Part shown: positions 21,424-32,850 of the stretch, piece after piece
Position numbering within the stretch: position 1 is the stretch's first letter
How the letters are laid out: every line of letters starts with the position of its first letter
Source of the DNA: Atopsyche davidsoni
Taxonomy: Eukaryota; Arthropoda; Insecta; Trichoptera; Hydrobiosidae
Length of the DNA stretch: 64,000 nt
NCBI GenBank assembly: GCA_022113835.1
Contig: JAILWY010000018.1
Span: 20,669,501 to 20,733,500 of the forward strand
Direction: 5' to 3'
Notes under the pieces: generated by a model
The model's database searches: none
Told to the model about the DNA's origin: nothing
The model's input: only the letters and a program-made list of their open reading frames with translations
Program-made: the position numbers and the translations under genes

Positions 21424-22880
21424 TTCTTGTTTAATGTTCTGGCGTTTCAGTTTCGGAAGTTTCTAAAAGGTCCCTAGTATAACACCTGAAGACTAAGTAA
21501 TTAAAAGGTTTCGATCTGTTTGTTTTTTAAATGTCGCTCTAAATGAATTTGCTCCCTCTAATAAAATTTGTTTTTATAGATACTCAAAATAATATTGTAC
21601 GTTGCTGGATTTTTTTATTAAAATGTAACCAGAGCATTACAAAATAAGCATAAAACGATGTGAATGTGATTATTCTGATCGTGATAACTTAACGCTTAAC
21701 ATTCGATTCTTACATTACAAATAATATCAATTTAATAAGTAGTATATAGTATAATTAAATCAAATAAAACATATGCTTGTTTTGTATTGATCTTTAATTT
21801 TTAGAGCATATTTTTTATTAGCTTTATTCAGATGTGAATTATTCATACAAAGTAGTATTATCTCGGCTTCTACAATAAGGCACTCAGATAAATTTAAAAT
21901 TAGATTTACCTTTAAATATAAATGCAATAACATTGTTTAAGAAGAAAATATACTCTGAAAAGCAGCAATAATAAATAATTTTTTATTGAAGTGTGAATCT
22001 TTGACAAGAATATATTTAATTTACTCATACAATTTATAACACTATTTTTTCACAAAAGCACCAACAATTATAATAGAAATTGGTCTATTCATTTTTTGTA
22101 AAATAGCAAGTATTTAAATTCATAAAGATATCAAAGCTTTGTGTTTAATACTTAAAATATTGATAATATTTACGTCTTTAAATATACACCCAACATAAGA
22201 AGCATTTCTCTCCCGAAGCCTCTGAAATCTGTGATTGTTTGGACGCCGAATATTTCATTACGAATGCAGAGTTTAATCTTCAAAGATGGAATTTGGGCAA
22301 TTATCAATTTAAGTTGCGTCCGATTCCCTTGCCGGGGTACACGCGGTTCGGTCTTATCCGTAAACCATTATACGCATCTCTGTAATATCTTAAATTAAAA
22401 ACAAACAAAAACGCTAGGCTCTTTGCGTGGAATATCCCTGCCTTTCATTCCTGAACTTAAGTTTAATATCTTCGCATTCATCTGCGGTAACCTCTCTGGC
22501 CGTTGAATCGGTATCTCGTGTATCAAATCACGCTATTTTTTACTACTACAAGGATGCTAGAATTGTTTTCAGGATTTTCTTAATACAATATTGTAATTTT
22601 CTGGAAATGATATATTAATATACACACATTACTATTAAAGCAGTTGAATCAGTCTTCTTTGCTTTAAACTGCGTTTTTTTCCTATTGCAACGTTTTTTTT
22701 TCAACGTGAAGTTTGCAAAAATACAGCCACTAGAATTTCGACAATTTTTCCGCTGTTTCACATGCGAATCGATTACCTTAATGTTTTATACGCAATATAC
22801 ACCAATATTTAGTGATTTTGGTTGGCCTGGGCACATTGGTTCATATGTAGAGTATAATTGTTAAACAATCTCGTTAAACG
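21424..22880. other. AT-rich DNA with one complex island
   Basis: 22195-22390 is a high-complexity island with homeodomain-type cores (AATTATCAATTTAAG, CCATTATACG) and no coding signal; it could be an enhancer. The remaining sequence is AT-rich and shows no gene. Confidence 0.35.
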
Positions 22881-22883
22881 GAA

Positions 22884-23083
22884 GTGATTCGTAAGTACAA
22901 GGGTTAGTACACCGGTCATGTAAACCAGGGGATGTGGGTTCAAATCCCACACAAATCACGATGCTATTTTTCTGAGAGTTTCTTTAAATCATCTTCTATG
23001 TATGAACTAATGTGCCTAATCATATTAGTAATAATATAATAAAACCCGTAATGGGTAATAAATACGCATCTGATTGACGTTAA
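22884..23083 (+). mobile_element. tRNA-derived SINE, reference copy
   Basis: A pol III B box GGTTCAAATCC is at 22937-22947, preceded by a tRNA-like head. The head flows into a body, ATCACGATGCTATTTTTCTG...GAGAGTTTC, and ends TACGCATCTGATTGACGTTAAT followed by an A run. The same head and body occur at 26607-26822 and 48307-48556. Such elements are transcribed by pol III and moved by a partner LINE. The 3' A run fits target-primed reverse transcription. Confidence 0.75.
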
Positions 23084-23119
23084 TAAAAAAATCGACAATG
23101 TAATTATTGGTATGACGGT

Positions 23120-23525
23120 TGAATTTTGATATTTGCCTACTGCGACACCTATTCTTCAGCAGGTATGTGTGACATGATTGAGACGTTGCACACCTCGCCG
23201 CCCCCCATGGTGTCCCCCTCGATTACGTTTTGTCGCCATCAGCTCTGCGGTCGGTTCCAGTTCGCACACGCCACGTGGCGTCAGATTACGTGTCATCCGC
23301 GGCACGTGACGTGTGCTGTCTGGTCAGCGATTTTCTTCCGATCGAGTGACGTCGAGTTATTGAAAAATTTGCGATCACATTACCAATATTTTCTTTTACC
23401 ACTACTTTTAAATATCAGTATTTCTTCGTATGTACGGGACACTTTCATTTCATACAGCCAAAGCCGACTACGCACGCTGCGAGACAACTGACAATAGAAC
23501 GGTGACGTCGTCTTTTGTGTTGTTT
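23120..23525 (+). promoter_or_regulatory. GC-richer regulatory-like block with possible splice junction
   Basis: CTATTCTTCAGCAG|GTATGT at 23148-23167 joins a moderate 3' splice site to a consensus donor. Downstream are two E-boxes (CACGTG in GCCACGTGGC and GGCACGTGACG), CRE-like GTGACGTCG, and CpG-rich DNA. A 121-codon frame through it has no recognisable domain. It may be a regulatory element or an exon. Confidence 0.3.
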
Positions 23526-23639
23526 ACTAAGATAAAACCACAAAAAAACATAAAAAATAAAGGAGTGCTATTTGCTAATTACCAGCCGGTTATCAGTTGT
23601 TTTAAGTAGCCGGCTTAAAAAAGTAGGCTTTTATTATTC

Positions 23640-24020
23640 TTCTTCATCCAGTACATATCTTCAAAGGAGGTTGGCTACCATTTCACTGAGCTTATACTCA
23701 TGCTGAGCCAGTGTTTATACCCTTTTAAGGGGAAAATAGTGTAGTAAGTCCTTGGGTCCTTTTATACTGCAGCTTTATATTGGAAGGAAAAATCTGCGTA
23801 TTGCTACTGCCCAAAAGCAATTTTATATATATTTTTCTTACTGAGCTCAGGCGTTCAGATCTGATACTCCTACTGCAGCAAGCTACATAAACAAAAGCAG
23901 AAGCAACCTCACCTTGACAAGATAATTCCAGAGCCATTCCAGAGGGATCTCCACAATTATTCCAAGTCCACTTCTCCAGTACCGATCTTTTACACACGCT
24001 CAGGGTACAGAACGGCATTC
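23640..24020 (-). mobile_element. Retroelement sharing a LINE-like 3' tail, copy 1
   Basis: Read on the minus strand it ends GAAATGGTAGCCAACC...GATGAAGAAG. That tail also ends the element at 31717 (minus) and lies at 57487 (+), and it resembles the 3' end of the LINE pieces at 41098 and 61487. The body (for example GAATGCCGTTCTGTACCCTG and AGTAGGAGTATCAGATCTGA) is shared with the 31717 copy but not with the LINE pieces. A 97-codon minus frame has no domain I know. It could be a non-autonomous partner of the LINE. Confidence 0.6.
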
Positions 24021-24219
24021 ATGCACAAGCAACCGAATGAGGAGAGCGGGGAGGGTCTCAGGGAGGCCTAATATGGAGATTTACAACTCAAGCCAGATTG
24101 TCAAAAATATATTTATAAATTCATGTATAAATGTTTGAGCTCCCTCAAAATATTCGATGTACATATCACATATCACGTGATAGATTACCTTATATTCACA
24201 CATCTGATAATATGCATAA

Positions 24220-24460
24220 TCACACAGTAAAGGTTGTGTGGAGGTGTGTCGCTCGCATTCACCCCGTAACTATCAGTTGATTAATCACCTCGCTCGTGTC
24301 ACTCCGCCGCATTTCAACCTCGGTGGAGTAAAAAGAGTGGAAATTTCAGTTGAAACTTTTACGGCGCACTCCGGTGACGGATGCCCGCCGATATGTGACG
24401 GGGGTAAAAAAATAACCAGGATTATATACCATCAGAGGACCTGAAAACACCATCCCGGGA
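24220..24460. promoter_or_regulatory. Candidate conserved non-coding island
   Basis: High-complexity stretch in AT-rich surroundings with a GATTAATCAC homeodomain-type core and repeated GTGACG/GTGACGG strings. No splice pair or domain is seen. Confidence 0.25.
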
Positions 24461-24691
24461 ACTTAATGGACTGAACTAATGAGAGCGAATAAAATTCTCA
24501 TAGGTTTTTAATCCTATATTTCAAAGGCTTTGATGCATATATTTTTTATAATAAAAAAAAAATGCTGTGTAAATGACTGATACCAGTTCAAGGGGAAATT
24601 AATCCATGCTGATTTTATTTCTAACTCTACACATTTAAACAGCAAATAAGAATAGTAGAATAACGAATATATTATGGTAATTATTGTGTGT

Positions 24692-24759
24692 GAGCGCTTT
24701 TATCTTTTAATGGCTTCTTCCGACTCAGTCCGAAAAAGCCTTCAAAAGACGAAGCGCTC
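24692..24759. ncRNA. Pre-miRNA-like imperfect hairpin, 68 nt
   Basis: GAGCGCTT (24692) pairs with AAGCGCTC (end 24759). Inside, CTTTT pairs with AAAAG and GGCTT with AAGCC, with small internal loops and a terminal loop of about six nt (around ACTCAG). Roughly 25 of 32 positions per arm can pair. Size and shape suit a Drosha/Dicer substrate, but there is no matching known seed that I can claim, and a decayed inverted repeat is the alternative. Confidence 0.3.
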
Positions 24760-24799
24760 GCAGATAAAAATGATTGTAATCTCTCAACTCTTGGAGTAT

Positions 24800-26600
24800 T
24801 CATAACAACGGTTGCAGGGAAGTTAATTTTGCAGTATTATAATAAAATAAATTCCCCACGAAAGGAAAAAGTCACATAACAAATGATTTTTTTCTGATAT
24901 TTATTTCTTTGGTAAATTTACAATTTTAATACTTCAGGATTACAGTGCCATTCTGTAATAGCCAGGTTCTGAACAACCTTTGATCTGAAAGAAAATTTTT
25001 TCAGGAATTCTTTTCGTCGTTTCATATATATATATATAATCTGATTGCGTTATATTTATATATTTGAAGGAAATAAGGATAAAAATCTCTCACTATTCTA
25101 TTTAGAAATTATCCATTAAATACAACAATTTAGTTTTTGTTATGTAGAAAAAAGGGGCAGAATAAAAGCAATAGCAATCGAGACAACACCTTCAACACTC
25201 GCCTTTATGTGAGCTCGAAAATTGCATTAAACCTGCATTAGAAAGGTTTTTTTCGTAGGCTTTTATTTTTTTTAGTTTCAAAGGCAGTGAAAAATATTAG
25301 ACGGTTTTAAAAACATGCAAGAGTATTACGGTCAAAATTAGAGTTTTTTTAACACTGGACCACAAAAGATTTACCAAAATGTTCTTTTTAAAACTTAAAA
25401 CTTGATATCGGTCTGGATTCATAAGCCCAAAGGGCTTATAATGCTGTATTTTGCCTTACCCATTTAAATTATTCTAACCATATGGGATATTCTAAGCCGA
25501 CCTGCATATCGATTCAAACTGATTTAGATGAATCTGTAGTGAAAGGGGATTGTTGTGGGGCAATTCAGATAAACTGATATTTAACGTTTAAATCCATAGT
25601 GAACTATAGAACTATGTGACTTAAAAATATGTACTAATTCCAAAAGCAAGAGACACCCAAACTCAGACATTACTTTTTAAGATTGGAAACAAATATGGCA
25701 ATTTAAAAATCACTCCTCATTTCAGAACACTTCATTTTGAAAAATCAGAAGACATTTTGTAAAGTATTTCATAAAAACTGAAAGTTATGATTATCAGACA
25801 CCATATTCCGCAGGATTTTGTAGATCGGAGTAAAACACCTAAAAGGTCTCATCTTTTTTGCTGACAATGGCGTCCGATGACGTCAACATCACTTCCGAAG
25901 GCAGCTACTACGTGTCCTGCAACTGACAGTTGACGTAATTTCACCAGCGAAGCCTCGGGGCAGGGTTACGAATGGACTCTACGTGGACAATGCTTTCAGT
26001 AGTATAATTTTTACTTAGGAAAAAGTTTTCATTTTAAAATGAACAAATACGAGAAGTGAAATGTTTGAGAGATCACGACATTTTTGTCTGAATTAGTTGA
26101 AAGTGCTTACACGCTCAAACGATTATAATTTCCTCGTAATTCAGCTACTCATAATTATTGGAATACGAAAATCATTTCATTTTTTTGAATAAAGGTGGAC
26201 GATAACGATATTTGTCTCAATGATTACTTTGTTTTTTTTTTAATTGGATAATTAAAATATATATAACAATAAAAGGTAATGAAATACGAATATACAGAGA
26301 TTCGTAAATGTCTTGCAAATGCATTATTTATCAAGTAATCTATAATTTCATTGTTTTTAAATTATCTTGTACAGATAAGCAGTGCATCAACACGTAAAGC
26401 TCTAACATTACTGTAATTAGACACTGGCACAATACGAAGTGCATTTTATTTCAGTTCTGGTTTCATATTTCTTCTCCTATCGCAGGTTTATCGGCTGGAC
26501 GTGAGATACTGCTTGGGAATTCGGTCGAAAAATATAACTTAAGCTGCTTACACACGTTGCGACACAACTGACAACCGATTTGTTACTTTAAAAAAAGTAT
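24800..26600. other. AT-rich DNA with minor features
   Basis: A short (TA)n lies at 25025-25040. 25865-25990 is a GC-richer island with GATGACGTCAAC (CRE-like). At 26440-26475 a good acceptor-like tract, TTCTTCTCCTATCGCAG, precedes GTTTATCGG; the following donor is weak. CTGCTTACACACGTTGCG...CAACTGACAA at 26541-26573 is similar to 23463-23492, so a small repeat is shared. No gene. Confidence 0.35.
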
Positions 26601-26606
26601 TTATAT

Positions 26607-26822
26607 TAAATTGGATTAATGTTAATCAGATGCGTATTTATTTACCCATGCAGGTATTAGTATGTTTATGTGATTAAGCATATTTTTTCACACATTGAAA
26701 ACGATTAAAGAAAACTCTCAGAAAATATCATCGTGACTTGTGAGGGATTCACAAGTCACGATGATATTTTCTGAGAGTTTTCTTTAATCGTTTTCAATGT
26801 GTGAAAAAATATGCTTAATCAC
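26607..26822. mobile_element. Inverted SINE pair forming a 73-bp perfect palindrome
   Basis: 26615-26742 is the SINE body in reverse orientation. From 26670 to 26742 it is repeated as an exact reverse complement at 26750-26822, with a 7-nt spacer AGGGATT. All 73 positions match. The junction falls in the B-box area (GTGAGGGATTCACAAG). The right arm is a truncated copy of the left, so it probably arose by fold-back during integration or replication and is recent. Confidence 0.9.
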
Positions 26823-29015
26823 TTAAAAAAAGTAGTTTTGGCTGAGTAAACAACGCGAAATAAGCTTTTATTGGCTAGTAATCATTCGTTGTCGATGACC
26901 CCAATATCAGTACCGAAATTCTAAAACAACAAAAAAAAGAACCGTGTTTATAAATTTAAGTTTTTTAAAATTTGCTTTTACATAGTCGAGAAAAAGTTAA
27001 TCGACTGTTGTTTTATTCATTCATTCATATTCATTTTCAGCCATTTTAAATTAAATAATTTAAGTTTATACTCGTATTTTCAGTGTCTCGATTTACATAT
27101 TTTGTAAAGTATTTTTGAAAGTAGTTTTGAATTCATGGATTTTTTCAATTAAGTGCTAAGTTTTGAATTCAATTTACAAAATAATTATGTATTTTTTTTC
27201 TATAAATTAAACCTTATATTTTCCAACTTGCTGTCTTACAAAAATGTAGTGAAATTCTGGAAGTAAGCACTGTATAATTCTTCAGTGATTACGGAGCTTT
27301 AATTTTGTTAAATGAATGAACTCTTGATCAGGCTACTTTAACTTATTGCATTGGACTCGTCGAGTACCGCCGGTCGAGGTCTTAATTTTTAATACTCCAC
27401 ATTTCAACATCAAATATGGCTATAATCTATACGAGATTACGATAATTTTTGTAAAATTTTTAAAGAATTATTTAAGGATATTATAAATGCTTTAACGAAA
27501 GAACACAATTAAAAAATTGTAGGGTAATATTTCTGGCCATCCAGATACGTCGTTTTTTATTCGCTGATCATCCTTTCAGAGATCTGGCATTTTTAGTCGA
27601 AAACCTCCCTTTGACTCCGCGAGGTGAGCTGCTCCCTTACATGTCATCGCTCGACGGAAGAGCCAAAATCAATACGATTTCAATAGCAGAGATAATCCCC
27701 AGGGAGACCTCACTTTCGGGAGGGCTGGTCCTCACGGAAGAATGCTCTCGGTGATGAAACCTCCCAAGTCATGTTGCGTCCTCATATTTAATCCGAATAT
27801 TTCAGATATACGGGTATTATATTCATATTTAACTTTTTACATTTTTATTCTGCATTTCACGTGATTGTAAACGCTTCTAACCTTTCTTATTTACCTTTTG
27901 TGTTACAAGCGGAACCGTATTGTTTTCAAACAGATTTCAGGGGTTGTACGTTTTTCACTGGTTAGCAATCTAATTTGTGAAAATTATAACAGGAATAGTC
28001 ATACTCGGATATAAAGTACTGTGTTGTTATTTGTTACATGTTCTGATAGTTTGGTCCGTGTAATGTTAATGCATTAATAATAATGTTAATGAATTTCGAT
28101 AAACAGCTTTTTATACATTTCTCCGGTGCAATGGCGTTCATAGTTTTTTCATAATTTTATTCAGTGTTCATGTTACAAAGCCGCACGTACATAAGCGAGG
28201 TTCGTGTTTATATGTACATTTTTTGTTCCAACATATTGTTTTTTTCCCCTTCATATTCCATGGCTCTTCCCCGGCCATGCATTACATTCATTATCGGCGG
28301 GTAAAACAGATCTCTTCACGCTCGATTAATTCTTTTCTGAATAACTCAGAAGATGGCCGATAACCGCAGTCCGTTCATTTGAAACGTTTCAAACTCCGTT
28401 CTTCACAAATAAATAGATTGGAACTGAGCTTGCGTTGGAATCGATAAGAATGTTCTCCTCTCTCTATATATTATTCACTGAATACAAAGGAGTTAAATGT
28501 GTTCGTTTGGTTTTCTTGGGTATTATGCCGCTTTTTTAAGTTCAACGTGACAGTATCAACAGAGACAACAGCATTGATTGGAGAAGTGTGCTCGCATTTA
28601 TTTGACTGCTCTACCGCAAAAAATGAAGATTTTATTAATTCTTTTGTAGCAGAGATGCTCCAACCTTTCCCCGATATTTTAAGCCAATATATTTTTTTAA
28701 ATTCTAGTGCTAAAAATTAGTACGAAATATATAATTGTTTAATTTTGCATTATTTTTGAGCCACCATAATACTAATTTATTTAAAACTATGAAATAAAAT
28801 AATTTTTAAAAAAAAAAACGGATTTTTTTTATTCTCGAATAAATAATGCAAAAAATAGACTAAAATTTGAAAATTGGTTTCTTGCAAAAAAATCTTTATA
28901 ATACATGATAATATCATTATTGTAGCCTAATAATTTTTGACATATACTACTTACATTATAACGGTTATTTTAACAATATGGCAAAAAAAAATTTTTATTT
29001 AACTTAGACAATCAA
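26823..29015. other. AT-rich DNA with one complex island
   Basis: 27590-27780 is a GC-richer island (GACTCCGCGAG|GTGAGC at 27628 looks like a donor) with no recognisable coding content. 28300-28460 is mildly complex. The 73-codon + frame at 28499-28720 has no known domain. The remainder is AT-rich. Confidence 0.35.
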
Positions 29016-29017
29016 TA

Positions 29018-29190
29018 TTTTTGACGGAGAGTACTCGGTGGAATTCCATTTTAATATTTTAAATAAAATACACGAAAATACTGATAAAGCCAACCTTTCA
29101 CGCTGGCATTATCAAATGTGAAAGTTTTCCGAAACCGGTCACCAATATAGATTAAATGAAATATTTGACATGGAGTACATTCATATTTGT
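29018..29190. repeat. Fold-back dispersed repeat, copy 2
   Basis: Contains TTTTTGACGGAGAGTACTCG, CCAACCTTTCACGCTGGC and GAAACCGGTCACC, all shared with the copies at 5641 and 57330 but in a rearranged order. The right end repeats ATATTTGACATGGAGTAC, so each end carries a version of the GACRGAGAGTAC terminus. No protein. Confidence 0.65.
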
Positions 29191-29194
29191 GGGC

Positions 29195-29470
29195 ACATAT
29201 AGTATGTATTGGCGGGAGCGAAGCTAGGCCACGCTCGGCGTTGTTTCCCAGAGGATGCGTCGGGGCCGCATCGATCAGCCCGGCTCCAGGTTGAACGTCC
29301 AGGAGTCTCCGTGGAGGAATGCGGTCCGGGCCCGCTCCCGCGAGTACCCGGCACCGCGAGAGTACCTGCCCGCGGTCTCTCCGGGGGCCGCGCGGTCCGG
29401 CCTCACCCGTCTCTGTGCCCTCACAATGAACACGTACCACAACTGCCGAGCTCAAAACAAACACTCACCC
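29195..29470. other. GC-rich open island between two repeats
   Basis: About 270 bp of GC-rich, CpG-rich DNA is open in more than one frame on both strands, strongly different from its flanks. I do not recognise any peptide in it. It may be an exon, a retrocopy scrap or a captured piece of a regulatory region. Confidence 0.3.
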
Positions 29471-29499
29471 ATGCAGCAAGCCCCATCATAAAAAAAAAA

Positions 29500-30255
29500 C
29501 CTCCCAATAATCTATTCAAGATAGCATATCATCACTTTTTAACATTAGTGAAATTACGATTTTTCAAAATATTTCACCGTACCTGCGGAGTACTTGTTTT
29601 TTTATTTTTATGAAAAAATATATATTTTAACCTAACCTATATCTAACCTAACCTAACCTAACCTCCCATAAACTTATTCAAGATAGCATATCATCACTTT
29701 TTAACATTAGTGAAATTACGATTTTTCAAAATATTTCACCGTACCTGCGGAGTACTTGTTTTTTTATTTTTATGAAAAAAAAAATATTTTAACCTAACTT
29801 ATATCTAACCTAACCTCCCATAAACCTATTTAAGATAGCATATCATCACTTTTTAACATTAGTGAAATTACGATTTTTCAAAATATTTCACCGTACCTGC
29901 GGAGTACTTGTTTTTTTATTTTTATGAAAAAAAAAATATTTTAACCTAACTTATATCTAACCTAACCTCCCATAAACCTATTTAAGATAGCATATCATCA
30001 CTTTTTAACATTAGTGAAATTACGATTTTTCAAAATATTTCACCGTACCTGCGGAGTACTTGTTTTTTTATTTTTATAAAAAAATATATATTTTTACTTA
30101 ACCTATATCTAACCTAACCTAACCTAACCTCCAATAAACCTATTTAAGATAGCGTATCATCACTTTTTAACATTTCTGAAATTACGATTTTTCAAAAATA
30201 TTTTACATACCTGCGAAGTACGTGTTATTTTTTTTTTTTTACTAAAAAATGTATA
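29500..30255. repeat. Five-unit tandem array, 152-162 bp, with CCTAA junctions
   Basis: Units start CCTCCCATAAA (or variant) at 29500, 29662, 29814, 29966 and 30128. Each contains GATAGCATATCATCACTTTT, AACATTAGTGAAATTACGAT, ACCTGCGGAGTACTTG and a poly-T/poly-A segment, and is joined to the next by CCTAA/ACCTAACC runs. The inner units are nearly identical, and the last is most diverged. Differences in unit length come mainly from the number of CCTAA repeats and the A run. Confidence 0.9.
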
Positions 30256-31710
30256 TTTTATAATAAAAAAACGCTCTAGGAACATATAAATTAAAACCGC
30301 TTGTGAATTATTTATTAAAAAAAGTTATTGCACAGTACTTATAGTCTAGTTCGAAAAACGCGCATTACATTTATTTATTTACAGTCTATGGCTGTATTTT
30401 TTATTTAGAATACACATATAAAATTTTGCAAGAGTAACAGCAATTTAATATCGTAAAACATTTATATTTCATGTGAATATTTTTCTGTCGTCGTTACGGC
30501 GTGCCTATCAGTCAATGTCATAGTTTATTTCATTATTATTTTTCACATTTGTGAGTTGAAAAAAAAAACTGTTTTAAATAAGTCATTCGTCCACATCGCT
30601 CTTTCAGTACGAGCGTAGTTATTCAACAATTGTTAATTACGCTTCGTTATAACAATGAAAAAAGTTTAATTCGCTATCTCGGAATCAAACTACACGCAAC
30701 CACTTACGGTCTGGTTTCTGAGTTTTCTTGTCGGTGAATATTCATTTGACGAACCGTCATGCAACTCGCTTAACTATTCGATCTCATTACATTAATTGAC
30801 TGCGCTACATTGATTTCATCACGAGTGCTCATCTTTATTATAACATCGTAACTAATCAATACCTGTCTATTAGTCTGTGGCGTGCCGTGACTTCAAACTC
30901 AACGAAAGCAGTTTTGTTTACTGAAGTTAAATTTCTTATAGTTCTATATACTTCTAGAAAAAGATACAGGCAGTAAGGCATTTCTTGCTTTTTAATATAA
31001 TTAAACATTTAATTTTAAGCGGATCCTAAAACAACTACGCTTCGATTGATAAAATTATTGCTTTAATTTTTCAGAATGTAAATTGATTGTTTTAATGATA
31101 TTTTCATATTTGCTAAATTTTATTTTAGGGAATAAAAATATGTATAACAATTTATAAGAGCGGTTGAGCACTGTTTTTCCAGGATTATTAAAATTGAAGA
31201 GGCAATATTTTATTGAAATTGAATATGACAGCGTAGATTCAGAGGACATGAAAAACGAAAAGACACTTTTGACCCATATATATATGATAATGTTTAACAC
31301 AAACATGACACCTCACACGACTTTGCACTTTATTCATCGTCAATATTTCTGTTTGTGTATGATGAGCGCTTCGAGATGGATGTTGACGTCATGCCAAAGT
31401 CAAATTAGGCTACAAAATTTAATTATGAATTCATTTCACTAAATAGCTTATGCAAATTGCAATTTAAATTTGTGTTTCTAGCTGGGTCAGTAACGCGATC
31501 CAATTTAGAGCGCGGGTTAAATCGTCTCTATCCAGAGTTCAGCTGGACTAGACGCATATATATAATGTTAAAACAAAACTTCTTAAAACTTAGTAAGTAT
31601 TGTCTCCGTGATGGTACAATCTGACACCTAGTCACCCACGTATACGTGATGTTTAAATGACACTTTTTAAACGTGAATACATATTAGGTGTTTAAATAGA
31701 AATACTCATT
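30256..31710. other. AT-rich DNA, no gene
   Basis: 30480-30930 is more complex (ATTACGCTTCGTTATAAC and similar) and may contain regulatory sequence. Frames at 31055-31442 are AT-driven and unsupported. An acceptor-like TTTAATTTTTCAG lies at 31063-31075 without a partner. Confidence 0.4.
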
Positions 31711-31716
31711 ATTTAG

Positions 31717-32062
31717 CTTCTTCATCAAGTGCCTCGCCTCAGAGGAGGTTGACGACCATTTCACTGAGCATTTACTCAGTGTACATGGTTGTCTAAGGGG
31801 AAAATAGTGTAGTGGGCTCTCGGATCCTTCTACATCGCAGTTGTATATTGAATGAAATGAAAATGAAAAAAAATGAAAATATGCATAATCCTTTTCTTAC
31901 AAAGCCCTGGTGCTTAGATCTGATACTCCTTCTGCAGCAAGCTATAAAAACATCCCTTTACAATCATTCCAAGTCATTGCTGATCCTTAACATACGATCA
32001 GGGTACAGAACGGCATCCATGCATAAGCAACATAATAAAAGGAAGGCTTTAGCTAAGTATGA
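31717..32062 (-). mobile_element. Retroelement sharing a LINE-like 3' tail, copy 2
   Basis: Same family and orientation as 23640-24020. Shared blocks on the + strand are CCATTTCACTGAGC, GGGGAAAATAGTGTAGT, AGATCTGATACTCC, TGCAGCAAGCTA and CAGGGTACAGAACGGCAT. An A-rich insertion near 31855-31880 interrupts it. No intact frame. Confidence 0.65.
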
Positions 32063-32121
32063 ACAAACCTGTTGAATCCTGCACATAGTCACGTGTGTAT
32101 TTGTGATATTAAAATAACACT

Positions 32122-32293
32122 CTTGTTGAGGGACATGGCATTTGATTGGTGAATATCCATTTTTTATTAATGATATGAGTAACTCTGTAATCTTTCTTCA
32201 CTTTGAGTATATTATAGTTTTTGCATGACTAGTTTCGACCAACAGACTTGGTCATCATCAAAAGTTTTGTTCTGCATCTGATGTTGTTACCCT
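32122..32293. mobile_element. Fold-back element B, partial copy
   Basis: Begins TTGTTGAGGGACATGGCATTT and continues through TTTTTGCATGACTAGTTTCG, as does the full copy at 56481-56817. On the minus strand (32261-32232) it shows TTGATGATGACCAA, loop GTCTG, TTGGTCGAAAC: a perfect 6-bp stem between a TGATGA box and a GAAAC box. The right inverted arm is missing. Confidence 0.65.
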
Positions 32294-32850
32294 TATCTAT
32301 ATATATAAAACCCAAACTCCAAACCGGCTGCGCTAAGCTTTAAAACCATCGAACCGATGTGCCCCAAACCAGTTTCATTTGAAATCCAATAACACTGAGG
32401 TGGTTTTAGGCCACATAAATTAAACAATTAATACACAAATTCGATTTATTTAATTAAATAGATTTTCGACATTTCCCATACAAAAGTTTCAACATTTTGC
32501 GGTAGCGAATGTGTTACATTTTTACGTATATGCAGGCTGCCAACAAAAAAATACCTATATCTTATAATCTTGATGGTTGTTAAGATTAGTATGACGTTGC
32601 CGTTGTATAATGCAGGCTGCCACAACAAGAACAAAAAAAAAACAACACAGAACTTTCATATCACAGAAACTCAAACTGGTGAGGATGGATATCCGAAATG
32701 CTGACGACGAAAGCCAGAAGATGGAGGATTCACCACCACCATTAAATTAAGAAAAGAGAAACGTTGATGTTGACATTGATAACAGATGGATTGTTCCATT
32801 CAGTCCAATACTGTCAAAAACATATATCAATTTCAATATTTCTTTATTTA
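32294..32850 (+). mobile_element. Helitron fragment with Rep-domain scraps
   Basis: About 32670-32830 encodes TGEDGYPK, then after a stop RRKPEDGG, and after a frameshift DIDNRWIVPFSP. DGYPxYRRR...DGG and DNRWVVPYNP strings are typical of the Helitron replication-initiator (Rep/HUH) protein N-terminal side. A TC-starting end followed by TATATATAAAA (32294) and AACCGGCTGCGCTAAG...ATCGAACCGATG matches the usual 5' end style of insect Helitrons. Stops and a frameshift make it a dead copy. The 3' CTRR hairpin end is not identified. Confidence 0.7.

Noticed and set aside
22884..22960. A functional tRNA gene
   Set aside because: Only the B box is good. The head cannot be folded into a complete cloverleaf by eye, and it continues into a repeated SINE body.
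26440..26490. Fourth strong recursive-splice site
   Set aside because: The acceptor is good, but the adjoining GTTTAT is a poor donor; it may be an ordinary decoy acceptor.
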